Shown here piece after piece: positions 44,320-52,724 of a DNA stretch of 64,000 bases. Source of the stretch: AWTP1-13 sp036280295. GTDB lineage: Bacteria > Pseudomonadota > Alphaproteobacteria > Rhizobiales > Hyphomicrobiaceae. The translations under genes were made by a program, and so were the position numbers. Numbering within the stretch: position 1 is the stretch's first letter; each line of letters opens with the position of its first letter. Below the pieces are notes generated by a model. The model made no database searches and had not been told where the DNA came from. It worked only from the letters and a program-made list of their open reading frames with translations. The stretch is from the NCBI GenBank assembly GCA_036280295.1, contig DASURA010000369.1, positions 18,126-82,125 of the forward strand, given 5' to 3'.

Positions 44320-44790
44320 CTACATGTCGTAGGTGAAGGAGCTGATGTAGCTGCGCCCCGCCACGGGCCGGCCTGCCCCTGCGGACGACAACGGAACGAC
44401 CACTTCGGACGGGCTGTCCCGCATGTCCTCTACGGCGGCGTCGATGTGGAGCTTGTAGCCTGCATCGAAGAGCGCGTCCGCGAGGTCGAGCGTGACTGTC
44501 AGTGTGCGGCCGGCTCCGACGCTGGCGCCTGTGATGCCGTTGATGTCGGAGAGGGTTCCACGAGATCCGCGGTTCCAGCCGCTGAGGTGGCTATAATATT
44601 TGGACTTGGAGCCCGCCATCCACAGCGTGCCTTTGTAGGCGCCAGTCGCGTCGGTCACGTAAAGGGCCAGATACGCGCCGTTCCCGCCATAGTTCTTGAG
44701 CGTTGTGGTCAGCGTGACAGGACGCGCCATGGCGGGTCCGGGAGCGGCCAGCGCGGTCGTTACAGCAAGGGCGGCAAGCAGTGATTTCAT
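44320..44790 (-). CDS. DUF2271 periplasmic protein
   Basis: 156 residues with a clear signal peptide (MKSLLAALAVTTALAAPGPA, cut after MAR). The mature part has GAYLALYVTDATGAYKGTLW, YYSHLSGWNRGS and GRTLTVTLDLADALFDAGY, matching DUF2271, a family found beside PepSY reductases and ApbE. First gene of the operon; 14 bp before the reductase gene. Its function is unknown; a periplasmic partner or substrate chaperone of the reductase is a guess from context. The operator at 44842-44890 lies 51 bp upstream of its start. Confidence 0.85.
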   Translation of the reverse strand: MKSLLAALAVTTALAAPGPAMARPVTLTTTLKNYGGNGAYLALYVTDATGAYKGTLWMAGSKSKYYSHLSGWNRGSRGTLSDINGITGASVGAGRTLTVTLDLADALFDAGYKLHIDAAVEDMRDSPSEVVVPLSSAGAGRPVAGRSYISSFTYDM

Positions 44791-44841
44791 TTTTTGTCTC
44801 CAGCGGTGGCGTATCGATCGCGCCGAAACTGAAGACCGCGG

Positions 44842-44890
44842 CTGACGTATTCCTGAAGGCTGACAGGATTCTGCTTCAGGTCACTGTCAG
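44842..44890. promoter_or_regulatory. 49-bp palindromic operator A (two-component regulon)
   Basis: Left arm CTGAC-N5-CCTGAAG (44842-44858), 15-bp spacer, right arm CTTCAGG-N5-GTCAG (44874-44890). Each arm read outward is TTCAG and GTCAG with an 11-bp period, the direct-repeat layout of OmpR/PhoB-type binding sites. The same 49-bp geometry recurs at 45527-45575. It lies upstream of the DUF2271-reductase-apbE operon. Bases 44891-45052 hold no gene I can support. Confidence 0.75.
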
Positions 44891-45052
44891 CTTGGCGCTA
44901 TTTGAAAACGAAAACGCCCGCACGAGGCGGGGCGCGCATGAAGGCGATGTGCTGTTCGTTCAGCTCAGGTAGCGTATGTCAGTCGCACCGATGCCGACGC
45001 CTTGTGTCCTCTGATGATGGCCTCCGATGAAACGCATTCCACACCAAGGACC

Positions 45053-45475
45053 TCACTTGACTTCGACTCTAGGGGCCGCACCGCCCTGAAAAAGCCCGTT
45101 GGGAGGCGGCGCTACTGTTGGCGCTGGCGCTGCCCCCTGTCCCGACCGTTCGCCTGCCCGGCTTCTGTCTTCCTCATCGTCATGGTCCCTGCCGTGCTCT
45201 CCCTGCTTGTACTTCACGCGAATCACAGCGAGGGACGCAGGATCCACCTTTACCTTGATGGCACGGCCGTTCTCGTCTTGCCCTCTAATCTCGTAGCATC
45301 CGTCGTCGATCTTGATTCTGTGCACGGTCCAGCCACGCGCCTTTGCCATTTGTTCGACTGCTTCGCGCGGCTGCCACTGGGCCATGGGAACCTTGCAGTC
45401 GTCATCGTCGGCCACCGCCATGCCGGGCGCTAGCGCGCCCAGCAGAATGGCAGCAATCAATACCGCCCTTTTCAC
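45053..45475 (-). CDS. Periplasmic PepSY-domain protein
   Basis: 140 residues. Signal peptide MKRAVLIAAILLGALAPGMA (cut near AVA-DDDD), then a PepSY fold (about 30-90: MAQWQPREAVEQMAKARGW, IKIDDGCYEIRGQDENGR, IKVKVDPASLAVIRVK), then a disordered charged tail (DHDDEEDRSRAGERSGQG). The DDDDC start and His/Asp-rich tail suggest metal binding. Small PepSY proteins of this kind usually sit next to QseBC/PmrAB-like two-component genes, as here. Divergent from the response regulator, with operator B in between. Confidence 0.85.
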   Translation of the reverse strand: MKRAVLIAAILLGALAPGMAVADDDDCKVPMAQWQPREAVEQMAKARGWTVHRIKIDDGCYEIRGQDENGRAIKVKVDPASLAVIRVKYKQGEHGRDHDDEEDRSRAGERSGQGAAPAPTVAPPPNGLFQGGAAPRVEVK

Positions 45476-45526
45476 GTTCTCCTGCTCCCGTTCGAAGCTA
45501 ACCTATCTTCCTTTTGAGCCAATTTC

Positions 45527-45575
45527 CTGACGGCGACCTGAAGACGCTGCGGCTTTTGCTTCAGGTCAACGTCAG
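45527..45575. promoter_or_regulatory. 49-bp palindromic operator B (two-component regulon)
   Basis: Left arm CTGAC-N5-CCTGAAG (45527-45543), 15-bp spacer, right arm CTTCAGG-N5-GTCAG (45559-45575), in the divergent region between the PepSY gene and the response regulator gene. Rightward, TATGAT (45585-45590) starts 9 bp after the right arm, so the arm covers the -35 position, as expected for a PhoB-like activator. The arms agree with operator A in every fixed position. Confidence 0.78.
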
Positions 45576-45635
45576 GTTCTCCTCTATGATTACCTATGAG
45601 CGGGACAGGCAATTGGGGGCGGGCGGAATGAGACG

Positions 45636-46298
45636 ATGCGGATATTGCTGATTGAAGACGACACCATTCTGGGCGCGGCCGTGCGCGACCAGATCGTGTC
45701 CGACGGACACTCCGTCGACTGGGTTACCCGGCTTGATGCCGCGTGGGACCATCTTAGCAGCACCGCCTACGACCTGCTTCTCCTGGATCTGATGCTGCCG
45801 GACGGTCGCGGTATCGGACTCCTACGCGCCCTACGCGCCAAGGGTGACGTCACCCCGGTCATCATTCTAACGGCGCTCGATCAACTATCCGATCGCATCG
45901 AGGGGCTCAACGCCGGTGCAGACGATTACATGATTAAACCCTTCGATCTTTCGGAACTTTCATCGCGGCTGAATGCCGTCGCGCGCCGCTATTCCGGTAA
46001 TCCGAATCCCCTTGTCCGGGTCGGTGCTCTGCAGATCGATCTGGCCGCTCGCTCGATCACCCGTGCAGGAAAGAACATTCCTCTGACGGCACGGGAATGG
46101 GTGCTGCTCGAAATTTTCGTGCAGCGCCCGCGTCAGGTCATGTCAAGGGCGATTCTTGAGGAACGACTCTACTCATTTGGCGAGGAGGTCGAGAGCAACA
46201 CCATCGAGGTGCACATCAGTCGGCTTCGCAAGAAGCTTGGACATGCCATCATTGAGACCGTGCGTGGCCTCGGTTACCGGCTGGGAAGCGCCTCATGA
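45636..46298 (+). CDS. OmpR-family response regulator (QseB/PmrA-like)
   Basis: 220 residues. Receiver: acidic pair EDD near the start (LIEDDTILGAAV), phospho-acceptor Asp51 in LLLLDLMLPDGRG, Thr in VIILTALD and Lys in YMIKPFDL. The C-terminal winged helix (TAREWVLLEIFVQRPRQVMS, NTIEVHISRLRKKLG, ETVRGLGYRLG) is OmpR-type. The stop overlaps the kinase ATG (ATGA). It most likely binds the two 49-bp operators and controls the PepSY, DUF2271, reductase and apbE genes and itself. Confidence 0.93.
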   Translation: MRILLIEDDTILGAAVRDQIVSDGHSVDWVTRLDAAWDHLSSTAYDLLLLDLMLPDGRGIGLLRALRAKGDVTPVIILTALDQLSDRIEGLNAGADDYMIKPFDLSELSSRLNAVARRYSGNPNPLVRVGALQIDLAARSITRAGKNIPLTAREWVLLEIFVQRPRQVMSRAILEERLYSFGEEVESNTIEVHISRLRKKLGHAIIETVRGLGYRLGSAS

Positions 46299-47680
46299 AA
46301 AGGCCGCGTAGCCTGCAGTGGCGGATCGCACTGTGGCTCGGGCTCGGCGTCGCGCTCCTCTGGATCATCGCAGCCGTCGTGACAGCTCAAAGGCTGCGTC
46401 ACGAGATGGACGAGGTGTTCGATAGCGCGCTTGAGGAAACTGCCCAGCGGATTCTTCCGCTTGCGGTGCTCGATATCCTCGGCCGTGAGGCAGGCGACAC
46501 GTCTCAACGTATCGCGACGCTGAGGCAGCACGACGAGTACTTTACTTATGTGGTGCGGGACGAGCGCGGGTCCGTACTGGTGCGCTCGCACAGCGCCAAC
46601 GACGCCATCTTCCCTCCCTTCTCCAGAATGGGTTTTACCGACACGCCAACCCACAGGATCTACTTTGACGCTGCGCTGCAAGGCACGGTGACGATCGCAG
46701 TGGCGGAGCCGCTCGCGCACCGCCGCGAGGTCGCGAACGAGGCACTCCTCGGGCTTGCCTGGCCGCTGGGATTGCTTATTCCCCTCAGCCTTCTTGCCGT
46801 CTGGGGCGTCGTGCGCGTCTCGATGACGCCGGTCAGGAGCCTGCGGAGAGGTATTGAAGCACGCGGCACTGGCGATCTGTCGCCGGTTCCGGCCGCAGGC
46901 CTGCCCTCCGAGATCAGGCCGCTTGCTGACGCCGTGAACAACCTGTTGGAGAGCCTTCGGCGCGCCCTGGAAGCTGAGCGGAGCTTCGCCGCCAATTCCG
47001 CGCATGAGCTACGTACACCGATCGCCGCCGCGCTGGCGCAGACACAACGGCTCATCGACGAGACCAAAGACACCGCGGCGCGAACGCGGGCACAGCAGAT
47101 CGAGACGGCGCTGCGGCGGCTTTCGCGGCTGTCTGAAAAGTTGATGCAACTCGCAAAGGCAGAGGGCGGACGCCTTCAGGACAGGGAGACGACCGACATC
47201 GCATCTGTCCTGAAATTAGTCGTAGAAGAGATGATGCGCGATCCGGCCGCGGCCGGCCGGCTCGCTTTCACCATTCCTGCTGCGCCAGTCCTTTTTGATA
47301 TTGGTACCGATGCCTTTGCCATTCTGGCGCGTAATCTCATTGAGAATGGCCTCAAGCACGGAGCGTCCGACGCGCCGGTCGCTGTAAGTCTTTCCAACAA
47401 TGGCGTGCTGACCGTTACCAACGAGGGAACAGCCGTTCCGCCGGAATTGCTGGAGCGCCTGTCTCGGCCGTTCGAGCGCGGCACTACCGACGCTGAAGGC
47501 TCGGGTTTGGGCCTCGCCATTGCAAAGGCCATCGCCTCCGGTGTCGGCGCCGAGCTTGTCCTAACATCCCCTTTGCCAGGGGCGCAGAGCGGCTTCCAGG
47601 CAAGGTTTTCCGCGCGCAACGAGTCGATGCGTGGTCCCTCTAAGGTCTCATCGGCGAGAGCGCGAGCGCGTCGGAGGTAG
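46295..47680 (+). CDS. Sensor histidine kinase (QseC/PmrB-like)
   Basis: 461 residues. TM1 (IALWLGLGVALLWIIAAVV), a periplasmic sensor of about 120 residues, TM2 (LGLAWPLGLLIPLSLLAVWG), HAMP, dimerisation helix with His237 in ANSAHELRTPIAAAL, N-box LARNLIENGLKHG, G-box DAEGSGLGLAIAKAI. The sensor has acidic stretches but no motif that tells the signal. Gene context (PepSY, iron- or flavin-linked reductase) points to metal or redox stress; this is inference. Confidence 0.92.
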   Translation: MKRPRSLQWRIALWLGLGVALLWIIAAVVTAQRLRHEMDEVFDSALEETAQRILPLAVLDILGREAGDTSQRIATLRQHDEYFTYVVRDERGSVLVRSHSANDAIFPPFSRMGFTDTPTHRIYFDAALQGTVTIAVAEPLAHRREVANEALLGLAWPLGLLIPLSLLAVWGVVRVSMTPVRSLRRGIEARGTGDLSPVPAAGLPSEIRPLADAVNNLLESLRRALEAERSFAANSAHELRTPIAAALAQTQRLIDETKDTAARTRAQQIETALRRLSRLSEKLMQLAKAEGGRLQDRETTDIASVLKLVVEEMMRDPAAAGRLAFTIPAAPVLFDIGTDAFAILARNLIENGLKHGASDAPVAVSLSNNGVLTVTNEGTAVPPELLERLSRPFERGTTDAEGSGLGLAIAKAIASGVGAELVLTSPLPGAQSGFQARFSARNESMRGPSKVSSARARARRR

Positions 47681-47724
47681 TGCAACGTGCGATGAGCGGT
47701 ATCACGTCGCTTTTGTCTGGGGTC

Positions 47725-47960
47725 TCAGGCATAGACAGGGACCAGAACTGCCTCCACCGGCCGTCGCGGCGAAAAGGGCAAGGTCGGTCCGTAGCCGAAG
47801 CGCATCACGACGTCCGGCCGTCGGTCAGGCGCCCCGACGAGTCTTGACCGGATCAGCTCGCCCAGCAGGCGAGGGCCGCCGCGGAGGTGAGGCCGCGATC
47901 CTGTACCTTCACGCGCGCGGTCCCAACGATGGCCATCCGACGCCGGTCCCCAAGATCTTC
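47725..47960 (-). pseudogene. Nitroreductase-like gene remnant
   Basis: C-terminal fragment in more than one frame: FNDTHEDLGDRRRMAIVGTA, VKVQDRGLTSAAALACWAS, then PDVVMRFGYGPTLPFSPRRP and VEAVLVPVYA with stop at 47725. The RFGYGP...PRRPVEAVL end is typical of FMN nitroreductases. No N-terminal part is recognisable in 47961-48054. Convergent with the kinase gene. Confidence 0.45.
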
Positions 47961-48054
47961 ATGCGTATCGTTGAAAGCAGTCCACGCTCGCTCCTTCGAC
48001 GCAGGAAGGGGGTATTCGCCAGTCAGGCCATTTGGCTCCGTCCCCGAGGTGCGC

Positions 48055-48765
48055 TCAGACTGCGCAGTAGCGTTCCTGAATCTCGGCATCGGCAAGCAGG
48101 CTGGCTGCGCTTGCCCGGTGTACCACCGCGCCCTGATCAATGATCACCGCGCGGTCGGCAAGCTTCAGCGCCCATTCGACGTTCTGCTCCACCAGCAGGA
48201 GGGTTACGCCGCTCTCCCTGAGGTTGCGGAATAGGTCGCCCATCTCCTCGACAAGTACCGGCATGATCCCCTCGGAGGGCTCGTCGAGCAGGATCATCTG
48301 CGGCTTCGAGATCATGGCCCGGGCGATGGCCAGCATCTGCTGCTCGCCCCCGGACATGGTGGTACCCTGCTGCTCGAGACGCTCCTTGAGACGCGGGAAG
48401 CTGCAAGCAATCTCATCAATCGCCGCCGCCTCGTCGATGGCGGTGCGGGAAGAGACCAAGCCGATCTGCAGGTTCTCCCGCACGGTGAGCCCCGGCACAA
48501 TCCGCCGCTCCTCCGGCACGTAGCCGAGGCCACGCCGGAAGCGCTCGTGCGCCGGCAGCGGCAGCAGGTCCTGGCCGCCGAAGCGCACCCGTCCCGTTGC
48601 CCGGGGCATGAGGCCCATGATCGCCTTGATCGTGCTGGTCTTGCCGGCGCCATTGCGACCGACCAGCGCCAGGATCTCGCCCTGCTCCACGGAGAAGGAG
48701 AGATCGTGGATGACGTGGCTGGCGCCGTACCAGGCGTTAAGGCCCTCAATCTCAAGCAGTGGCAT
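48055..48765 (-). CDS. livF: Branched-chain-type ABC transporter ATPase LivF
   Basis: 236 residues: Walker A GRNGAGKTSTIKAIMGL, signature TMSGGEQQMLAIARAM, Walker B MILLDEPSEGIMP, switch LLVEQN. Last gene of the importer run; overlaps the livG stop by 14 bp. Works with LivG on the LivHM permease. The importer family covers amino acids, amides, urea and aromatic acids, so Liv names indicate family only. Confidence 0.92.
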   Translation of the reverse strand: MPLLEIEGLNAWYGASHVIHDLSFSVEQGEILALVGRNGAGKTSTIKAIMGLMPRATGRVRFGGQDLLPLPAHERFRRGLGYVPEERRIVPGLTVRENLQIGLVSSRTAIDEAAAIDEIACSFPRLKERLEQQGTTMSGGEQQMLAIARAMISKPQMILLDEPSEGIMPVLVEEMGDLFRNLRESGVTLLLVEQNVEWALKLADRAVIIDQGAVVHRASAASLLADAEIQERYCAV

Positions 48766-49510
48766 GCGCCTGCCCCAGATAGACGCGGCGCACCTCGCTG
48801 TCCGCTTGGATCTCGGCTGGTGTACCGTCGGCGATCAGCCGGCCGTGATGCAGCACCAGAATGCGGTCGCTGAGGCCGAGGATCATCTTCATCTTGTGCT
48901 CGACCAGCAGGATGGTCCGGTCGGCGGCGAGACGCTCGATCAACCCCACCATCTCCTTGGTCTCCTCCGGCCCCATGCCGGCGGTGGGCTCGTCGAGCAG
49001 CAGGAGCTTGGGATCCGCGACCAGCGCGATGGCGATCTCGAGCGCCCGCTGCTCGCCGTGCGAGATCAGCCGGGCGGTGCGGTGGCGCCGGGCGTAGAGG
49101 CCGACGGCGGCCAGGGCCGCATCGGCCTTCTCGATCAGCTCGCGGTCGAGATTGCGGTTGCGCCAGATGTTATAGCGGCTGCGGAAGGCCTGGCCGCTGA
49201 CACGCACGTTCTCGTGCACGCTGAGCTCGGGAAAGATGGTGGTGATCTGGTAGGAGCGGGCGATGCCTTGGTGGGCAAAGGCATGCTGCGGCTCGGCTGT
49301 GAGGTCCTTGCCCTCGAACAGGACGCGTCCCGTGCTCGGCTTCAGCGCGCCCGACAGGATATAGAAGAGCGTGCTCTTACCGGCGCCGTTGGGACCGATC
49401 ACGGCTGTGACGCGGTTGCCGCCGAAGGTCGCCGATACGCCTTCCAGTGCGACGAAGCCGCCGAAGCGCTTGCCGACGTTCTCAACAACAAGCTGCGGGG
49501 AGGTCGTCAT
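48752..49510 (-). CDS. livG: Branched-chain-type ABC transporter ATPase LivG
   Basis: 252 residues from ATG 49510, which overlaps the livM stop (ATGA). Walker A GPNGAGKSTLFYILSG, Q-loop and LivG insert ARSYQITTIFPELSVHENV, signature LISHGEQRALEIAIAL, Walker B LLLLDEPTAGMGPEE, H-loop VEHKM. The frame stays open far upstream, but that part is antiparallel-frame shadow of livM and livH. Confidence 0.92.
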   Translation of the reverse strand: MTTSPQLVVENVGKRFGGFVALEGVSATFGGNRVTAVIGPNGAGKSTLFYILSGALKPSTGRVLFEGKDLTAEPQHAFAHQGIARSYQITTIFPELSVHENVRVSGQAFRSRYNIWRNRNLDRELIEKADAALAAVGLYARRHRTARLISHGEQRALEIAIALVADPKLLLLDEPTAGMGPEETKEMVGLIERLAADRTILLVEHKMKMILGLSDRILVLHHGRLIADGTPAEIQADSEVRRVYLGQAHATA

Positions 49511-50505
49511 CTGCTGCCGATCCCCATGATGGTACCCCAGATGCCCTTGGGCAGGAACAGCACGAACACAATGAAGATGGCGCCGACAAAGAGCTGCCAG
49601 TGCGCCGTCCACAGGGACAGCACGTCCTCCAGCACCAGGAACACCAGCGCGCCGACGAACGGCCCGAAGAAGCTGCCCATGCCGCCCAGCAGCGTCATCA
49701 GCAGGACCAGGCCCGAGTTCTGATAGTGCAGGGTGTCGAGAGGCACGATGGCAAGATGCAGCGCCGACAGCCCGCCGGCGAGGCCGCAGATGGCACCCGA
49801 CAGGACGAACGAGAGGAGCTTGGTACGCTCCACGTCGTAGCCGCAGGCGCGCGCCCGCACCTCGTTCTCGCGGATCGCCTCGATCACCGCGCCGAACGAC
49901 GAGTTGAGCACGCGCGAGACCAGCCACAGGGCGAGCGTGGTGAAGACAAGGATGACGTAGTACTTGTGCACCGGGTTCAGGAAGTCGATCTGCCAGCCGA
50001 TCAGGTCGATCCTGGAGACCGTGAACCCCCGCAGGCCGTTCTCGCCCCCGGTCCAGGACGAGGCCTGCAGCGCAGCGTAGTAGAGGAGCTGCGCCAGGGC
50101 GAGGGTGACCATTGAGAAATAGACACCGCGCGTGCGGATCGAGAGCGCGCCCATCACAAACGCCAAGACGCAGGTGCCGGCGACGCCGATGACCAGGGCC
50201 GACAGCCAGCCGAAGCCGAGATGGACGATGGCCATCCCCGTCAGATAGGCGCCGCCACCGAAGAACGCCGCGTGGCCGAAGGAGAGAAGGCCGGTGTAGC
50301 CGAACAGAAGGTTGTAGCCGACGGCGAATGTCCCGTAGATCAGCACGTTCACCGCCAGCGCCTTGGACGGCAGCAGCCATGGCATGATGCACAGCGCCAG
50401 CACCGTGAGTGGCACGCGCCACTCCGAGGCCGCGCGCACCAACGCGCTGACGGCGGCGCGCGGCTCCGGAGGCGACGAGGTGCTGTCGAGCGACTGGATG
50501 GTCAT
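49507..50505 (-). CDS. livM: Branched-chain-type ABC transporter permease LivM
   Basis: 332 residues, about ten TM helices. Motifs LLFGYTGLLSFGHAAFFGGG, IRENEVRARACGYDVERTK (the EAA-like coupling loop), GLSALHLAIVP and LLGGMGSFFGPFVGA are LivM-typical. ATG 50505 follows GGGGCGGG; a TTG at 50517 is the alternative. It starts 16 bp after the livH stop. Confidence 0.92.
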   Translation of the reverse strand: MTIQSLDSTSSPPEPRAAVSALVRAASEWRVPLTVLALCIMPWLLPSKALAVNVLIYGTFAVGYNLLFGYTGLLSFGHAAFFGGGAYLTGMAIVHLGFGWLSALVIGVAGTCVLAFVMGALSIRTRGVYFSMVTLALAQLLYYAALQASSWTGGENGLRGFTVSRIDLIGWQIDFLNPVHKYYVILVFTTLALWLVSRVLNSSFGAVIEAIRENEVRARACGYDVERTKLLSFVLSGAICGLAGGLSALHLAIVPLDTLHYQNSGLVLLMTLLGGMGSFFGPFVGALVFLVLEDVLSLWTAHWQLFVGAIFIVFVLFLPKGIWGTIMGIGSR

Positions 50506-50520
50506 TACCCGCCCCAACGA

Positions 50521-51390
50521 CTAAGCGGCGGCCCGGCCGAACAGGCCCTGTGGCCTGATCAGGAGCACCAGCGCCATCAACGCGAACATGGAGATCGTGG
50601 CCATCTCGGGTGCAAACAGCGACGTCATGCTGACGACGATGCCCACGAGGATGCCCGCCACGACGGCGCCGGCAATCGAACCCAGCCCGCCGATCACCGT
50701 CACGACAAATGCCTCCGCCAACACGATCGCCCCCATCTCCGGACTCACATTGCGCATCGGCGTCGCCAGCACGCCGCCGAGCGCAGTCAGGCCTATACCG
50801 ATGCCGAACACCACAAGCCACAACCGGCGCATGTCGACACCGAGCACGCGCATGATCTGCGGGTCGCGGGCACCGGCACGCACGATCAGGCCAAACCGGG
50901 TCTTTTCCAGGCCGAGCCACAGCAGCAGCAGGACCAGCGCGACCACGGCGATCACGAACAGGCGGTAAATCGGAAAGTAGCCGATGCCCAGATTGACCAC
51001 ACCGACCAGAGCGGAGGGCGTGGAGAAGGGAATGCCGTCATTGCCGAAGACGATGCGCACGCCCTCGATCAGGACGTAGCCGAGCCCGAAGGTGAGGAGG
51101 ATCGGATCGTCCGGCGACCGGTTATAGAGCGGCCGGATCAAGAAGCGCTCGATGGCAAGGCCGATGGCGCCGACGGCGATCGGCGCCACCAGCAGGGCCA
51201 ACCAGAAGCTGCCGGTGCTCTCCGCCACGGCGACACCGGCGTAGGCACCGACCATGAACAGGGCGCCGTGCGCAAAGTTCACCACGCCGAGCATGCCGAA
51301 AACGATGGTGAAGCCGATGGCTGTCATGACCAGCACGGCGCCGAGCACGGCGCCCGAGAGAAGCTGCATGGCGATCAGCGATGCGTCCAT
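50521..51390 (-). CDS. livH: Branched-chain-type ABC transporter permease LivH
   Basis: 289 residues with eight or so TM helices. MTAIGFTIVFGMLGVVNFAHG at the start, the coupling loop ARDPQIMRVLGVDMRRL, and IGGLGSIAGAVVAGILVG are hallmarks. Lies 44 bp downstream of livK and pairs with LivM. Confidence 0.92.
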   Translation of the reverse strand: MDASLIAMQLLSGAVLGAVLVMTAIGFTIVFGMLGVVNFAHGALFMVGAYAGVAVAESTGSFWLALLVAPIAVGAIGLAIERFLIRPLYNRSPDDPILLTFGLGYVLIEGVRIVFGNDGIPFSTPSALVGVVNLGIGYFPIYRLFVIAVVALVLLLLWLGLEKTRFGLIVRAGARDPQIMRVLGVDMRRLWLVVFGIGIGLTALGGVLATPMRNVSPEMGAIVLAEAFVVTVIGGLGSIAGAVVAGILVGIVVSMTSLFAPEMATISMFALMALVLLIRPQGLFGRAAA

Positions 51391-51434
51391 GTCATGGCCC
51401 TCGGCTTCACATTGATATTCGGATCGGCGGCGGG

Positions 51435-52673
51435 TCAGCCGGCGAAGCCGAGCTCGGCGCAGGTGCGCAGCATGGCCTCACCGCCGTCCTCGATCGCGGC
51501 GACACGGAAGAGGTCGAGCTTGCCCTTCATGTCGCCCTTCTTCTTGGACTCCAGGATGAGCACCGATTGGACCGACTGGTGGTCGCACTTGCGGTAGCTC
51601 TGCGGCCCCTTGGCCACGTCGTACTTCAGGCTCTCCAACGCGGCGATCACCTTGTCGGTGTCGGTGCCACCGGCATTGGTCATCGCCTGCAGCAGCGACT
51701 TCACGCCGGTGTAGCCGTAGGCGCCGTAGTCAGTCGGCACGGCGCCGCCGTTGGCTGCGCGGTACGCATCATTGAAGGTCTTGGCGGAGGGGAGGGTCTC
51801 CTCGAGGCCCCAGTAGTAGTTGGCGCCGCCGACGACGCCCTCGAACACGTCGGGGCCGACCGCCAAGCGCTGGTTGTGCAGGATCACCGGCACCACGATC
51901 TTCATCTGCTGCTTCAGGCCGAACTCGGTCGCCTGCTTGATGGCGTTGGCCTGGTCGCGACCGAAGTTGATGATGCAGAGGATGTCGGGCTTCGCGGCCG
52001 TGATGCGTGGCAGGAAGGTGGAATAGTCCGGTGCACCGAGCGGATGCAGGATCTCGATGACGCTCTCCGCGCCAAAGGCGGCCTGGGCGCGCTTGAAGCC
52101 GCTCAGCATCTCATGGCCATAGGCGTAGTCGGAGACGAGATAGGCGACCTTGGCGCCCTTCTTGAAGGTGTGCTTGGCGACCGCCGCGGTCGTCATATAC
52201 GGGGTGAGCGCCTCATGGAATGTGAAACGGCTCCAGTCCTTGGCCTCGTTGATGGTGTCGGACTGGCTGATCGAGACGTAGATCACGCCACGCGCGCGCG
52301 TTACCTCGTTGACGGCGAGTTGCACGGCGCTGGACAGCGCGCCGACCACGGCATGCACCTTGCCCTTCTCGATCAGCTCCAGCGTGCGCGTGGCGGCCTC
52401 GCCGGCGTTGAGCTTGTCATCGCGCACCAGCAGCTCGGCCTTGCGGCCGCCAAGGCCGCCGGCATCGTTGAACTGCTTGATCGCCAGCTCCGCGCTCTTG
52501 ACCTGGTCCCGCGCTTCGGCGCCATACGGGCCGGTTAGCGGGGTCGGGAAACCGATGCGGATGGTGTCGCCCTGGGCGCGGGCGATGTAGGGCATGCCGA
52601 GGATGGAAGCCGCGGCCCCCATGCCGATGCCGCCGACGACCTGGCGGCGCGTGGGCAATTTGAGCTTGCTCAT
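51435..52673 (-). CDS. Branched-chain-type ABC transporter substrate-binding protein
   Basis: 412 residues. The N-terminus TRRQVVGGIGMGAAASILG is a twin-arginine-like signal (cut after ARA), unusual but known for this family in alphaproteobacteria. The mature part begins QGDTIRIGFPTPLTGPYGAE, with VRDDKLNAGEAATRTLELIE and VGALSSAVQLAVNEVTRARG, i.e. Peripla_BP_6. It captures the ligand for LivHMGF. With the molybdenum hydroxylase genes directly upstream, the ligand is likely that enzyme's substrate, perhaps an aromatic or N-heterocyclic acid. Confidence 0.88.
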   Translation of the reverse strand: MSKLKLPTRRQVVGGIGMGAAASILGMPYIARAQGDTIRIGFPTPLTGPYGAEARDQVKSAELAIKQFNDAGGLGGRKAELLVRDDKLNAGEAATRTLELIEKGKVHAVVGALSSAVQLAVNEVTRARGVIYVSISQSDTINEAKDWSRFTFHEALTPYMTTAAVAKHTFKKGAKVAYLVSDYAYGHEMLSGFKRAQAAFGAESVIEILHPLGAPDYSTFLPRITAAKPDILCIINFGRDQANAIKQATEFGLKQQMKIVVPVILHNQRLAVGPDVFEGVVGGANYYWGLEETLPSAKTFNDAYRAANGGAVPTDYGAYGYTGVKSLLQAMTNAGGTDTDKVIAALESLKYDVAKGPQSYRKCDHQSVQSVLILESKKKGDMKGKLDLFRVAAIEDGGEAMLRTCAELGFAG

Positions 52674-52724
52674 AACTGTTCTCCCTAGAGGTGTACGTTG
52701 GAGGTTGGTTGGAGGACGTGAGCC

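Noticed and set aside
47631..48143. 170-codon plus-strand frame between the kinase and livF genes
   Set aside because: No motifs and no ribosome site; the opposite strand carries the nitroreductase remnant.
49511..50920. Upstream extension of the livG frame
   Set aside because: It overlaps livM and livH in another frame and is Arg/His/Gly-rich; livG starts at 49510 in an ATGA overlap.
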